Of a stretch of 64,000 nucleotides of DNA, positions 18,188-27,185 are shown in pieces; position 1 is the first letter of the stretch, and every line of letters starts with the position of its first letter. Source of the DNA: Citrobacter sp. 18056. Its GTDB lineage: Bacteria > Pseudomonadota > Gammaproteobacteria > Enterobacterales > Enterobacteriaceae. The translations under genes were made by a program, and so were the position numbers. The notes below the pieces were generated by a model that was not told the origin of the DNA, made no database searches, and saw nothing but the letters and a program-made list of their open reading frames with translations. Location of the stretch: NCBI GenBank assembly GCA_902706235.1, contig CACSJR010000002.1, positions 248,001 to 312,000 on the forward strand. The letters run 5' to 3'.

Positions 18188-20230
18188 ATGACCAATCCAT
18201 TACTGACGCCTTTCGAACTGCCTCCGTTTTCGAAAATCCAGCCTGAACACGTGGTTCCTGCGGTCACCAAAGCGCTGGACGACTGCCGCACCTCGGTAGA
18301 AAGTGTGGTGGCGCAAGGCGCGCCGTACAGCTGGGAAAATCTCTGTCAGCCGCTGGCGGAAGTGGACGACGTACTGGGCCGTATTTTCTCTCCGGTCAGC
18401 CACCTGAACTCCGTGAAAAACAGCCCGGAGCTGCGTGAAGCCTACGAGCAAACGCTGCCGCTGCTGTCCGAGTACAGCACCTGGGTCGGTCAGCATGAAG
18501 GGCTGTATCAGGCCTATCGCGATCTGCGCAATGGCGACCACTATGCGGGCCTCAACACCGCGCAGAAGAAAGCGGTGGATAACGCGCTGCGTGATTTTGA
18601 GCTGTCCGGGATTGGCCTGTCGAAAGAGAAACAGAAACGCTACGGCGAAATCGCCGCGCGCCTGTCAGAATTAGGCAACCAGTACAGCAACAACGTGCTC
18701 GATGCCACCATGGGCTGGACAAAGCTGATAACCGATGAAGCAGAGCTGGCCGGGATGCCGGAAAGCGCCTTGGCGGCGGCAAAAGCGCAGGCTGAAGCCA
18801 AAGAGCAGGAAGGGTATCTGCTAACGCTGGATATCCCAAGCTATCTGCCGGTGATGACCTATTGCGACAACCAGGCGCTGCGTGAAGAAATGTATCGCGC
18901 GTACACCACGCGTGCGTCCGACCAGGGCCCGAACGCCGGGAAATGGGACAACAGCCCGGTGATGGAAGAGATCCTCGCCCTGCGTCACGAACTGGCTCAA
19001 CTGCTGGGCTTCGAAAGCTACGCGGTTAAATCCCTCGCCACCAAAATGGCGGAAAACCCACAGCAGGTGCTCGATTTCCTGACCGATCTGGCGAAACGCG
19101 CCCGTCCACAGGGCGAGAAAGAGCTGGCCCAGCTGCGCGCCTACGCGAAAGCCGAATTTGGCGTGGACGATCTGCAACCGTGGGACATCGCTTACTACAG
19201 CGAAAAACAAAAGCAGCATCTGTACAGCATCAGCGACGAGCAGTTGCGTCCGTACTTCCCTGAAAACAAAGCGGTTAACGGCCTGTTCGAAGTGGTGGAG
19301 CGCATTTACGGCATCACCGCCAAAGAGCGCACCGACATCGACGTATGGAACCCGGAAGTGCGCTTCTTCGAGCTATACGACGACAAGAACGAACTGCGTG
19401 GCAGTTTCTATCTCGACCTCTACGCGCGCGAGCACAAACGCGGCGGGGCGTGGATGGACGACTGCGTGGGCCAGATGCGTAAAGCCGATGGCTCGCTGCA
19501 AAAGCCAGTGGCCTATCTGACCTGTAACTTCAACCGTCCGGTGAGCGGCAAACCTGCGCTGTTCACCCACGATGAAGTGATCACCCTGTTCCACGAATTC
19601 GGTCACGGTCTGCACCATATGCTGACCCGCATCGAAACCGCAGGTGTTTCGGGTATCAGCGGTGTGCCGTGGGATGCCGTCGAACTGCCGAGCCAGTTTA
19701 TGGAAAACTGGTGCTGGGAGCCGGAGGCGCTGGCATTTATCTCTGGCCATTATGAAACTGGCGAACCGCTACCAAAAGAACTGCTGGATAAAATGCTGGC
19801 GGCGAAAAACTACCAGGCGGCGATGTTTGTTCTGCGCCAGCTGGAGTTCGGTCTGTTCGATTTCCGTCTGCACGCCGAGTTTAAGCCGGAGCAGGGCGCG
19901 AAAATCCTCGATACGCTGGCTGAAATCAAGAAGCAGGTTTCCGTGGTGCCGGGTCCATCGTGGGGCCGTTTCCCACACGCCTTCAGCCACATTTTCGCCG
20001 GCGGTTACGCGGCGGGTTACTACAGTTACCTGTGGGCCGACGTACTGGCAGCAGATGCATTCTCCCGCTTCGAAGAAGAAGGGATTTTCAACCGCGAAAC
20101 CGGGCAGTCTTTCCTCGATAGCATCCTGAGCCGCGGCGGTTCAGAAGAGCCGATGACGCTGTTCAAACGCTTCCGTGGACGCGAACCACAGTTGGACGCG
20201 ATGCTTGAGCATTACGGCATCAAGGGCTAA
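18188..20230 (+). CDS. prlC: Oligopeptidase A
   Basis: Cytoplasmic M3-family zinc metallopeptidase that degrades oligopeptides, including cleaved signal peptides. From the ATG at 18188 it has 680 residues, the E. coli length. The zinc motif is H469-E-F-G-H473, followed by the downstream Glu region typical of M3 enzymes. The upstream extension in the same frame was rejected because it would run through the sigma-32 promoter and the REP-like element. rsmJ follows after 7 bp, so the two form an operon under the heat-shock promoter. Confidence 0.96.
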   Translation: MTNPLLTPFELPPFSKIQPEHVVPAVTKALDDCRTSVESVVAQGAPYSWENLCQPLAEVDDVLGRIFSPVSHLNSVKNSPELREAYEQTLPLLSEYSTWVGQHEGLYQAYRDLRNGDHYAGLNTAQKKAVDNALRDFELSGIGLSKEKQKRYGEIAARLSELGNQYSNNVLDATMGWTKLITDEAELAGMPESALAAAKAQAEAKEQEGYLLTLDIPSYLPVMTYCDNQALREEMYRAYTTRASDQGPNAGKWDNSPVMEEILALRHELAQLLGFESYAVKSLATKMAENPQQVLDFLTDLAKRARPQGEKELAQLRAYAKAEFGVDDLQPWDIAYYSEKQKQHLYSISDEQLRPYFPENKAVNGLFEVVERIYGITAKERTDIDVWNPEVRFFELYDDKNELRGSFYLDLYAREHKRGGAWMDDCVGQMRKADGSLQKPVAYLTCNFNRPVSGKPALFTHDEVITLFHEFGHGLHHMLTRIETAGVSGISGVPWDAVELPSQFMENWCWEPEALAFISGHYETGEPLPKELLDKMLAAKNYQAAMFVLRQLEFGLFDFRLHAEFKPEQGAKILDTLAEIKKQVSVVPGPSWGRFPHAFSHIFAGGYAAGYYSYLWADVLAADAFSRFEEEGIFNRETGQSFLDSILSRGGSEEPMTLFKRFRGREPQLDAMLEHYGIKG

Positions 20231-20237
20231 TTGTTTC

Positions 20238-20990
20238 GTGAAAATCTGTTTAGTTGATGAATCAGGCGCCAGCGATGGCGCCTTATCTGTTCTGGCGACC
20301 CGCTGGGCGCTGGAGCACGATACAGACAACCTGATGGCGCTGGTATTAACCCCGGAGCATCTTGAATTACGTAAGCGCGATGAGCCAAAGCTTGGCGGCA
20401 TCTTCGTGGATTTTGTCGGCGGCGCGATGGCGCATCGACGCAAATTCGGCGGTGGTCGTGGCGAAGCGGTGGCAAAAGCGGTTGGGGTGAAAGGCAGCTA
20501 TCTGCCGGACGTCGTGGATGCGACGGCGGGGTTAGGCCGTGATGCGTTCGTGCTGGCATCCGTTGGCTGTCACGTGCGAATGCTGGAACGTAATCCGGTG
20601 GTGGCGGCGCTGCTTGATGATGGTCTGGCACGCGGTTATGCCGACCCGGAAATCGGCGGCTGGCTGCAGGAGCGCTTGCAGCTCATTCATGCGTCCAGCC
20701 TGACGGCGCTGACCGATATCACGCCGCGTCCGCAGGTGGTTTACCTCGACCCGATGTTTCCGCACAAGCAGAAAAGCGCGCTGGTGAAAAAGGAAATGCG
20801 GGTGTTTCAGTCGCTGGTGGGGCCGGATTTAGATGCCGATGGTTTGTTAGGGCCTGCGCAACAGCTGGCGATAAAGCGGGTCGTGGTGAAGCGCCCGGAT
20901 TATGCGCCACCGTTAGCCGATGTCGCCACGCCAAATGCGGTGGCCACCAAAGGACACCGGTTTGATATTTATGCGGGGACACCGGAGTAG
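20238..20990 (+). CDS. rsmJ: 16S rRNA (guanine(1516)-N2)-methyltransferase RsmJ
   Basis: SAM-dependent enzyme methylating G1516 of 16S rRNA. From the GTG at 20238 it is 250 residues, the same as E. coli RsmJ, beginning VKICLVDE (E. coli MKICLIDE). Conserved features include [15 protein letters not shown] (SAM loop) and YLDPMFPHK (catalytic loop). An ATG 63 bp upstream lies inside prlC and is unlikely to be used. Translation probably depends on prlC, which ends 7 bp before it. Confidence 0.93.
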   Translation: MKICLVDESGASDGALSVLATRWALEHDTDNLMALVLTPEHLELRKRDEPKLGGIFVDFVGGAMAHRRKFGGGRGEAVAKAVGVKGSYLPDVVDATAGLGRDAFVLASVGCHVRMLERNPVVAALLDDGLARGYADPEIGGWLQERLQLIHASSLTALTDITPRPQVVYLDPMFPHKQKSALVKKEMRVFQSLVGPDLDADGLLGPAQQLAIKRVVVKRPDYAPPLADVATPNAVATKGHRFDIYAGTPE

Positions 20991-21000
20991 AGAGGGGCGG

Positions 21001-21031
21001 GTAGGCCCGGCAAGCGGTAACGCCGCCGGGC
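21001..21031. repeat. REP-like palindrome between convergent rsmJ and uspA
   Basis: The GTAGGCCCGGCAAGCGG half pairs with CGCCGCCGGGC to form a GC-rich hairpin between two gene 3' ends. Same type as the copies at 59948 and 56487. Confidence 0.7.
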
Positions 21032-21040
21032 AATATAACC

Positions 21041-21478
21041 TTACTCGTCTTCTTCATCACGCAGCGGAACAATCAGCATATCCACATGCACGGTATTAAT
21101 CAGCTGACGAGCAGACGACATCAGTTTGCTCCAGAAATCCTGATGATGACCGCACACCACCAAATCCATATCGTATTTCTTGATAGCGTCGACCAGAACC
21201 TGGCCGAGGTCACCGCTGCCGCTGAGGGTTTCTGTGATCGGATACCCGGCGTTGGTGGAAAGCTCGCTTAACGCGTGGTGAGTCTCCTCCGAGATGCGTT
21301 TCTGCATATCACCCAGATTGACATCGATCAGGCCGGTGTAGAGATCGGAGTAGTTCACATCGACATGAATCAGGGAAACTTTCGCGTTGTACGGGCGCGC
21401 CATAGAGACTGCTTTGTCGACCAGGACTTTGCTTTCCGGGGAGAGGTCAACCGCGATAAGAATGTGTTTGTAAGCCAT
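21041..21478 (-). CDS. uspA: Universal stress protein A
   Basis: Cytoplasmic stress protein induced by growth arrest. Its 145 residues are nearly identical to E. coli UspA as I recall it ([20 protein letters not shown] start, acidic DEEDE end). UspA belongs to the subgroup that lacks the G-2x-G-9x-G(S/T) ATP-binding loop; the corresponding region here reads [18 protein letters not shown], as in E. coli. It is divergent from uspB with about 500 bp between them, including an ERIC element inserted close to its 5' end. Confidence 0.96.
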   Translation of the reverse strand: MAYKHILIAVDLSPESKVLVDKAVSMARPYNAKVSLIHVDVNYSDLYTGLIDVNLGDMQKRISEETHHALSELSTNAGYPITETLSGSGDLGQVLVDAIKKYDMDLVVCGHHQDFWSKLMSSARQLINTVHVDMLIVPLRDEEDE

Positions 21479-21504
21479 AGTGTTACTCCTTCCTTAAGTC
21501 TGTG

Positions 21505-21702
21505 TATACCCGTCATACTTCAAGTTGCATGTGCGTTGGCTGCGTCCGCTCACCCCAGTCACTTACTTAAGTAAGCTCTTGGGGATGAATGAGAGACATC
21601 CTGTCTCTCACCGGAGGCCAGCCTTTGGCGGGTCAAATTCGTTCCCGACGAATTTGTCTCAGCCTTGCCGCCTTCCTACAACTCGAATTATTTTGGGTCT
21701 GG
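21505..21702. repeat. ERIC (enterobacterial repetitive intergenic consensus) element, long form
   Basis: Contains the exact complement of the conserved ERIC core (CGCTCACCCCAGTCACTTAC) next to the paired arm AAGTAAGCTCTTGGGGAT. The ends are imperfect inverted repeats (ATACCCGTCATACTTCAAGTTG and, on the other strand, AGACCCAAAATAATTCGAGTTG, each given without full flanks). About 70 bp more than the 127-bp consensus, matching the common longer variant. It lies between uspA and uspB, just upstream of uspA. Confidence 0.85.
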
Positions 21703-21844
21703 TTATAAAATAGTGTAGACAACCCAACCTTAAAACGAGCCTCAAGTTACGTCAATGACCCTTGATCACCAATCAGTTAAACAAATAATCGCGTTTTAAC
21801 TATTGATAATGATTAACGATGTGGCAAAAAAATCAGCGAATCTC

Positions 21845-21856
21845 CTACACTATTAA
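21845..21856 (+). promoter_or_regulatory. Putative sigma-S -10 element for uspB
   Basis: CTACACTATTAA fits the extended -10 preference of RpoS promoters (CTATACT-like), with an AT-rich upstream region. It lies about 120 bp before uspB, which is RpoS-dependent in E. coli. No -35 is obvious, as expected for this class. Confidence 0.45.
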
Positions 21857-21976
21857 AAGAGTCGGTCGGAAAAGTTAATGTGACCGGGTTCTCACTCTTT
21901 CACTGACTGTCTGTTGAGTTTCGGGTTGCGGTAGTCCCGGAGGAAGTCTCCGTGGGCCGGTCGCCGGGGAGGAGCT

Positions 21977-22312
21977 ATGGTAAGCACTGTCGCACTGTTT
22001 TGGGCTTTGTGTATTGTGTGTGTGGTGAATATGGCGCGCTATTTCTCATCGTTGCGCGCGCTGCTGGTGGTGCTGCGTGGTTGCGATCCTTTACTCTATC
22101 AGTATGTGGATGGCGGAGGTTTTTTCACCTCCCACGGTCAGCCTGGAAAACAGGTTCGTCTGGTGTGGTATATCTACGCGCAGCGCTACCGCGATCATCA
22201 TGATGATGAGTTTATCCGCCGCTGTGAGCGTGTTCGCCGTCAGTTTGTATTAACCAGTGCACTGTGTGGCCTGGTCGTGATCAGCATGATTGCTTTAATG
22301 ATTTGGCACTGA
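21977..22312 (+). CDS. uspB: Universal stress protein B
   Basis: Small inner-membrane protein (111 residues, same as E. coli) needed for ethanol tolerance in stationary phase. It has two predicted membrane segments, at about residues 2-20 and 88-108, around a soluble core containing the conserved [19 protein letters not shown]. An ATG preceded by GGAGGAG was taken as the start. A bidirectional terminator separates it from convergent pitA. Confidence 0.95.
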   Translation: MVSTVALFWALCIVCVVNMARYFSSLRALLVVLRGCDPLLYQYVDGGGFFTSHGQPGKQVRLVWYIYAQRYRDHHDDEFIRRCERVRRQFVLTSALCGLVVISMIALMIWH

Positions 22313-22343
22313 GTGTTGTTCTGTAAAGTACAGGCATAAAAAA

Positions 22344-22369
22344 ACGGGTCAGTTTCCTGACCCGTTTTT
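22344..22369. terminator. Bidirectional terminator between uspB and pitA
   Basis: A 9-bp stem (ACGGGTCAG/CTGACCCGT) with a TTTC loop, preceded by a run of A and followed by a run of T, so it can stop transcription from both sides. Confidence 0.93.
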
Positions 22370-22387
22370 GTCGTGCTTTCAGGCTAA

Positions 22388-23884
22388 TCAGATGAGCTTG
22401 AGGCTCAGCCAGTACAGTCCGCCAGAAAGAATAATCGCCGCTGGCAGAGTCAGAACCCACGCCATCAGGATGTTAGTCACGGTTTTGCGCTGCAAGCCGC
22501 CACCGTCAACGATCATCGTACCCGCAACGGAGGACGACAGAACGTGTGTGGTGGATACCGGCATCCCGGTGTAACTCGCCAGACCAATCGACACCGCCGC
22601 GGTCATCTGCGCTGACATGCCCTGAGCATAGGTCATGCCTTTCTTACCGATTTTTTCGCCGATAGTGGTCGCCACGCGACGCCAGCCGATCATTGTACCA
22701 ATGCCCAGCGCCAGAGCGACGGCCATGATAATCCAGACTGGAGCGTACTCGATGGTGCTCAGCATATCGGTTTTAAGTTTCTTCAGCAGACGCTGATCGT
22801 CGTTGTTGACGTTCGGCAGCTTAGCGACTTTATCGGTGGTATCGGAGATGCACAGCAGGACGCGACGCATCTGGCTGCGCTGCTCAACGCTCAACTTGTC
22901 GTAGCTCTCAATGTTCTCCAGCATACCTTTTACGCGGTTTAACGCACTCAGGGTATTCGCCGGATGGCAATGGAACTCAGCAGGCTGGGTAGCGCCAGGC
23001 TCCGGAGAGGGGATCAGCGGTTCAGCACTGGTCACTTTTGCCAGCAGATCAGGATGCTGCTGGAAATAGATTTCCACGTTGTTGACCGCATCACGAGTAC
23101 GGGTGATTTCGTAGCCGGACGCATTCATGTTGACCACGAATCCAGCCGGTGCCACACCAATCAGTACCAGCATCACCAGACCAATGCCTTTCTGACCATC
23201 GTTCGCGCCGTGGGAGAATGCCACGCCAATTGCGGAGAGGATCAGGGCAATACGCGTCCAGAATGGCGGCTTTTTCTTACCGTCTTTCTTTTCACGCTCG
23301 GCCGGCGTGAGGTGGATACGCGCCTTTTTCTTGGTGTTGCTCCAGTAACGACGCAGCAGGAAAATCAGGCCACCGGCGACAACCAGACCGACGATAGGCG
23401 AAATAATCAGTGAACCGAAGATCCCTATGACTTTCGGGATGTTCAGCGCGTCCACCACCGAGGTGCCGGTCATCAGCGCATTGGTTAAACCAATACCGAT
23501 AATGGCCCCGATCAGGGTGTGAGAGCTTGATGCCGGAAGGCCGAAATACCAGGTACCGAGGTTCCAGATAATCGCTGCCAACAGCATAGAGAAGACCATG
23601 GCGAGACCATGAGCAGAGCCCATATTCAGCAGCAAATCCGTTGGCAGCATATGCACAATCGCATAGGCTACGCTCAGACCGCCTAACAGTACGCCAAAGA
23701 AGTTGAAAATTGCCGCCATCGCCACCGCTAATTGCGAACGCATTGCGCGGGTGTAGATAACGGTCGCTACTGCGTTTGCGGTGTCGTGGAAGCCATTAAT
23801 CGCTTCGTAAAACAACACAAATCCCAGAGCAAGCAATAACAAAAGCCCAGTATGCAAATCCAGGCCAGCAAACAAATGTAGCAT
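22388..23884 (-). CDS. pitA: Low-affinity inorganic phosphate transporter PitA
   Basis: Inner-membrane H+/phosphate (metal-phosphate) symporter of the PiT family. From the ATG at 23884 it has 498 residues (E. coli 499). It carries the PiT signature repeats [12 protein letters not shown] near the N-terminus and [13 protein letters not shown] in the middle, with a hydrophilic cytoplasmic loop between. An in-frame ATG nine codons upstream (23911) exists, but the homologue begins [10 protein letters not shown]. Neither start has a strong ribosome site. Confidence 0.95.
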   Translation of the reverse strand: MLHLFAGLDLHTGLLLLLALGFVLFYEAINGFHDTANAVATVIYTRAMRSQLAVAMAAIFNFFGVLLGGLSVAYAIVHMLPTDLLLNMGSAHGLAMVFSMLLAAIIWNLGTWYFGLPASSSHTLIGAIIGIGLTNALMTGTSVVDALNIPKVIGIFGSLIISPIVGLVVAGGLIFLLRRYWSNTKKKARIHLTPAEREKKDGKKKPPFWTRIALILSAIGVAFSHGANDGQKGIGLVMLVLIGVAPAGFVVNMNASGYEITRTRDAVNNVEIYFQQHPDLLAKVTSAEPLIPSPEPGATQPAEFHCHPANTLSALNRVKGMLENIESYDKLSVEQRSQMRRVLLCISDTTDKVAKLPNVNNDDQRLLKKLKTDMLSTIEYAPVWIIMAVALALGIGTMIGWRRVATTIGEKIGKKGMTYAQGMSAQMTAAVSIGLASYTGMPVSTTHVLSSSVAGTMIVDGGGLQRKTVTNILMAWVLTLPAAIILSGGLYWLSLKLI

Positions 23885-24115
23885 AGGTACGTTACGCCAT
23901 TTTGAGGACATGAACGCGGCGCATTATCCAGGACAAACGCAGCGTGGGCAAAGAGAAATATAGACTTTTATTGATATTTGTTCACTGTCGTAAAAATAGC
24001 GTCGGTAATTACCCTATATGTTTCAAAGGCATGACCATATATGAAAAAATTCTTACTGGTCGTACCCAATAGGAAAATTTACACTTCCCGACATTCAAAA
24101 CGAGAGGATAGGCGT

Positions 24116-25309
24116 GTGGAAAGGTTTGATGCCATTGTTGTCGGCGCAGGCGCGGCGGGAATGTTTTGTGCAGCGCAGGCGGGACAAGCGGGGGCGCGAG
24201 TGCTGCTTCTGGATAACGGCAAAAAGCCGGGCCGCAAGATTTTAATGTCCGGCGGCGGGCGCTGTAACTTCACCAATATGTACGTGGAACCCACGGCATA
24301 CCTCAGTCAGAACCCTCATTTCTGCAAATCGGCGCTGGCCCGCTACACCCAATGGGACTTCATCGAACTGGTCGGAAAGTACGGTATTGCATGGCATGAG
24401 AAAACCCTCGGCCAGCTGTTCTGTGACGATTCCGCCCAGCAGATTGTCGATATGCTGGTGGCGGAATGTGAAAAGGGCAACGTTACCACGCGGCTGCGCA
24501 CCGAGATTATTAGCGTCGAACGTGACGATGACGGCTACACCTTGCTGCTGAACGGCGACACGGTGACCGCGAAAAAGCTGGTGATCGCCAGCGGCGGGCT
24601 GTCGATGCCGGGCCTGGGCGCATCGCCGTTCGGCTATAAAATTGCCGAGCAGTTTGGGCTTAACGTCCTGCCAACGCGTGCGGGTCTGGTGCCGTTTACG
24701 CTGCACAAACCGCTGCTGGAACAACTGCAGGTGCTTTCCGGCGTTTCTGTGCCTGCGGTAATCACCGCGGATGACGGCACCGTTTTCCGCGAAAGTTTGC
24801 TGTTCACCCATCGCGGCTTGTCCGGCCCGGCGGTACTGCAAATTTCCAGCTACTGGCAGTCGGGAGAGTTTGTCAGCATTAACCTGCTGCCGGAGTGTGA
24901 CCTCGAGGTATTCCTCGACGAACAGCGCAATGCACACCCGAACCAAACCCTGAAAAATACACTGGCGATGCAGTTACCAAAACGGCTGGTGGAGTGTCTG
25001 CAACTGCTGGGGCAAATCCCGGACGTGCAGCTCAAGCAATTGAACAGCAAAGATCAGCAACAGCTGGTGGACACGCTTACTCGCTGGCGCGTACAGCCCA
25101 ACGGCACCGAAGGATATCGTACTGCTGAAGTGACGCTGGGCGGGGTCGATACCAACGAACTGTCTTCGCGCACCATGGAAGCCCGCAAAGCGCCGGGGCT
25201 GTATTTCATCGGCGAAGTGATGGACGTCACCGGCTGGCTCGGCGGCTACAACTTCCAGTGGGCCTGGGCCTCAGCGTGGGCGTGTGCGCAGGCGCTGGTT
25301 GAAGCGTAA
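24116..25309 (+). CDS. yhiN: FAD-dependent oxidoreductase YhiN (BaiN/RdsA family)
   Basis: HI0933-like flavoprotein; reaction unknown in E. coli, with some relatives described as bile acid or other reductases. The GTG start at 24116 gives 397 residues beginning MERFDAIVVGAGAAG, as in E. coli YhiN (400). The dinucleotide motif GAGAAG lies at residues 10-15, GRKILMSGGGRCNFTN follows as the family signature, and the C-terminal GGYNFQWAWASAWA closes the FAD site. An upstream ATG at 24041 would add 25 residues not seen in the homologue. Confidence 0.92.
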   Translation: MERFDAIVVGAGAAGMFCAAQAGQAGARVLLLDNGKKPGRKILMSGGGRCNFTNMYVEPTAYLSQNPHFCKSALARYTQWDFIELVGKYGIAWHEKTLGQLFCDDSAQQIVDMLVAECEKGNVTTRLRTEIISVERDDDGYTLLLNGDTVTAKKLVIASGGLSMPGLGASPFGYKIAEQFGLNVLPTRAGLVPFTLHKPLLEQLQVLSGVSVPAVITADDGTVFRESLLFTHRGLSGPAVLQISSYWQSGEFVSINLLPECDLEVFLDEQRNAHPNQTLKNTLAMQLPKRLVECLQLLGQIPDVQLKQLNSKDQQQLVDTLTRWRVQPNGTEGYRTAEVTLGGVDTNELSSRTMEARKAPGLYFIGEVMDVTGWLGGYNFQWAWASAWACAQALVEA

Positions 25310-25321
25310 ATCGTGGTGAAT

Positions 25322-25376
25322 CACGTTAACAGGGAATAACCAAACCGCACAAAATAATTCCCTGTTTTTAACGTGG
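25322..25376 (+). terminator. Terminator downstream of yhiN
   Basis: AACAGGGAAT at 25328-25337 pairs with ATTCCCTGTT at 25357-25366, followed by a short T-run. An outer arm CACGTTAA/TTAACGTG extends the structure. The loop is long (19 nt), so efficiency is uncertain. Confidence 0.7.
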
Positions 25377-25385
25377 GAATGTAAT

Positions 25386-25499
25386 ATGTCAAACTCTTTT
25401 AACAGCGCCTGGATGCAGACACAGAGAGCACATGAACATTTACGCGGTTGTTATAAGTACCTTTGCGGTGAAACTCTTGTTCTCGTTTGTCATCTATAA
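25386..25499 (+). CDS. Possible 37-residue ORF overlapping the next small gene
   Basis: ATG at 25386 with GGGAAT eight bases upstream; it ends at a TAA at 25497-25499. The product is short, with no motif recognised, and it overlaps the 59-residue frame at 25432 in another phase. It may be a leader peptide, or it may be chance. Confidence 0.2.
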   Translation: MSNSFNSAWMQTQRAHEHLRGCYKYLCGETLVLVCHL

Positions 25500-25611
25500 G
25501 AAAAACAAACACGTTTTCAAACGAATGAGTCTACCTTCAAAAGGCGCAGTGATTGGCGGTGGATGGCTTGCCACCTACGGTCTCCTGCACCTGATTAACG
25601 AAGTTATCTGA
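25432..25611 (+). CDS. Small membrane protein (59 aa), unrecognised
   Basis: Starts MNIYAVVISTFAVKLLF and ends at a TGA at 25609-25611. Two hydrophobic stretches (residues about 2-22 and 38-56) are separated by a Lys/Arg-rich turn (KKNKHVFKR), giving a plausible two-TM hairpin. A GAGAG lies 5 bases before the ATG, and a canonical terminator follows 20 bp after the stop. This makes it look like an expressed unit between yhiN and the NlpC/P60 gene. No family recognised. Confidence 0.6.
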   Translation: MNIYAVVISTFAVKLLFSFVIYKKNKHVFKRMSLPSKGAVIGGGWLATYGLLHLINEVI

Positions 25612-25630
25612 GTCAAAATTGTTTTAGAAA

Positions 25631-25658
25631 AGAGCCAGCGTCGTGCTGGCTCTTTTTT
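25631..25658 (+). terminator. Rho-independent terminator after the 59-aa gene
   Basis: A 9-bp stem AGAGCCAGC/GCTGGCTCT with a 5-nt loop, followed by T6. Confidence 0.93.
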
Positions 25659-25675
25659 ATCGTTCTTCAGCCAAT

Positions 25676-25774
25676 TTCCAGAAACGCCTGCGCAGTTTTG
25701 ACGTAGATAATCAGCCCCGTGCCGTCCATCAGGCCGCAAATCAGCTGGCCCGTATCCGCTTCCTGTCATCTTAT
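25676..25774 (-). pseudogene. Possible C-terminal remnant of a lost gene
   Basis: On the reverse strand an open stretch with no start codon encodes about 31 residues including GQLICGLMDGTGLIIYVKTA and ends in a stop at 25676-25678. It is preceded by an in-frame stop. The residue pattern looks like a real protein tail rather than random sequence, but I cannot name the parent gene. Confidence 0.25.
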
Positions 25775-25839
25775 ATTTGTACAGAAGCCTCGCCATAACG
25801 AGACCGTTAAAATGAGTCTGGTTGAGACTGTATTTATAA

Positions 25840-26385
25840 TTATCTCATTACCGGATCGGGAAGAACCTGGCGCACCGCCAGTAAATGATGGTTCCAGTAT
25901 GGGCTGGTTAACTGTGAAATGGTGACGCCTTTGCGTCGGGAGGCGTGAATAAAACGATTATCGCCAATATAAATCCCCACATGTCGCTGCACACGTCCGG
26001 TTTTGAAGAACACCAGGTCGCCAATATGCGGCGTGCCACGTCGGGCTTTCTTGCCTCTGCGCATCTGTTCGCCGGTGGTTCGCGGTAGTTTAACGGCGAA
26101 CGCTTCCTGATAAAGACGACGGGTAAGGGCCGAGCAGTCAATCGCTCTGTGCGAGTTTGCGCCCAGACGATAGCGCGTACCTTTCCAGTGTTGGTACTCG
26201 CTCATCAGGCGTTTGCGGCGCTTCACATTACCGGTGGCTTTGGTCGACTTAATGGCGACGGGTTTCGAAGGGTGCGGATGACGATGATGGACGTGACGAT
26301 GATGAGAGTGACGAACGCGGGCGGCCTGCGCAGTGCAGTGAAAAGTAAACAGAAAACACATCAGTAAGGCCAGGCGCAGGGACAT
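25840..26385 (-). CDS. Exported NlpC/P60 family peptidase with His-rich linker
   Basis: Probable periplasmic gamma-D-glutamyl-diaminopimelate (or related) cell wall endopeptidase, 181 residues. The signal peptide covers about residues 1-21 (ends AQA-A). A strongly basic and His-rich stretch follows at 24-38 (HSHHRHVHHRHPHP), then a basic linker, then the NlpC/P60 domain with C84 in AIDCSALT, H135 in HVGIYIGD and H147 in HAS as catalytic candidates. It resembles MepS/YafL relatives, without a clear lipobox. The His cluster could bind metal or polyanions; that is inference. Confidence 0.85.
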   Translation of the reverse strand: MSLRLALLMCFLFTFHCTAQAARVRHSHHRHVHHRHPHPSKPVAIKSTKATGNVKRRKRLMSEYQHWKGTRYRLGANSHRAIDCSALTRRLYQEAFAVKLPRTTGEQMRRGKKARRGTPHIGDLVFFKTGRVQRHVGIYIGDNRFIHASRRKGVTISQLTSPYWNHHLLAVRQVLPDPVMR

Positions 26386-26573
26386 AATTGCTATCTAATC
26401 GTCTATCATAAATTGAACAAAAAATACTACAGGCGATTGATGCTACGTTTTTTAGTGGCGTTGAGCAATGCGAAAGCAAAAATTCGTTATTTTGAGCGTA
26501 AAACTGATCTCAATCATTTTTAGCGGTAAAGCGACAGCTCTTCATTACCGGTTATTTGCGAAAACGGAGGGGG

Positions 26574-26595
26574 CCGGGGAGAAAAATTCTCCCGG
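26574..26595 (-). terminator. Hairpin downstream of the LuxR-type gene
   Basis: CCGGGGAGAA pairs with TTCTCCCGG around an AAA loop, about 27 bp after the stop of the LuxR gene on the reverse strand; a short T4 tract follows several bases later. A weak intrinsic terminator at best. Confidence 0.45.
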
Positions 26596-26621
26596 CGAAG
26601 GCGTGTAAATATCTCGAGCTA

Positions 26622-27185
26622 TCAGGATTGCTGTGACAATAGACCGTGCAGATGTGAACCGTTGCTGCGTGAAATAGCCGTTTTGATGCGTAACATCGCC
26701 AGTGTATTTTTCGATTTCATCCGCAATTTATGCTGGATATTAACCCGGTGGCCGCTGGCCGTTTTCTGTGAAATATCCAGTTCACGGGCGATTTTCACGT
26801 TCTGCAAATGGAATACATCGAGGATGTCCAGTTCACGCTGGGTGAGGACATTCTGACGTGGTTTCGGGAAGTAGCGCACGATTTTCTGGATATAGTGCGG
26901 TGAACACTCCATTGAAGAGAACACTACGTCACCAATCTTAAAGCAGTGATCTTTAATGATATCCTGCATCAGTACCATGTACTTAAGACTCAGCGTATTG
27001 ACCTTTTTAATGAAGTAATCGCGCAGGAACAGATTTTCAATTCCTACGACCAGATAGTTGGTCGGATTATAAGACTGCAAATACACATCAATATCACGCT
27101 TACAGGTAATCTGATGTGAATCGAATACTTGCGATTCGATACCTGCGCACAGGTAATAGTTATCACTAACGTAGCTAATGTTCAT
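26622..27185 (-). CDS. LuxR-type (helix-turn-helix) transcriptional regulator
   Basis: A 187-residue protein with a C-terminal LuxR-family HTH at about residues 112-172 (NVLTQRELDILDVFHLQNVKIARELDISQ region, given in part). The N-terminal half is not a recognisable receiver (no conserved Asp/Lys set) or autoinducer domain; it resembles small FimZ/CsgD-type regulators in size. It is the first gene upstream of the arn operon, in opposite orientation, and its coding sequence is clearly more AT-rich than its neighbours, hinting at horizontal origin. Targets unknown. Confidence 0.82.
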   Translation of the reverse strand: MNISYVSDNYYLCAGIESQVFDSHQITCKRDIDVYLQSYNPTNYLVVGIENLFLRDYFIKKVNTLSLKYMVLMQDIIKDHCFKIGDVVFSSMECSPHYIQKIVRYFPKPRQNVLTQRELDILDVFHLQNVKIARELDISQKTASGHRVNIQHKLRMKSKNTLAMLRIKTAISRSNGSHLHGLLSQQS

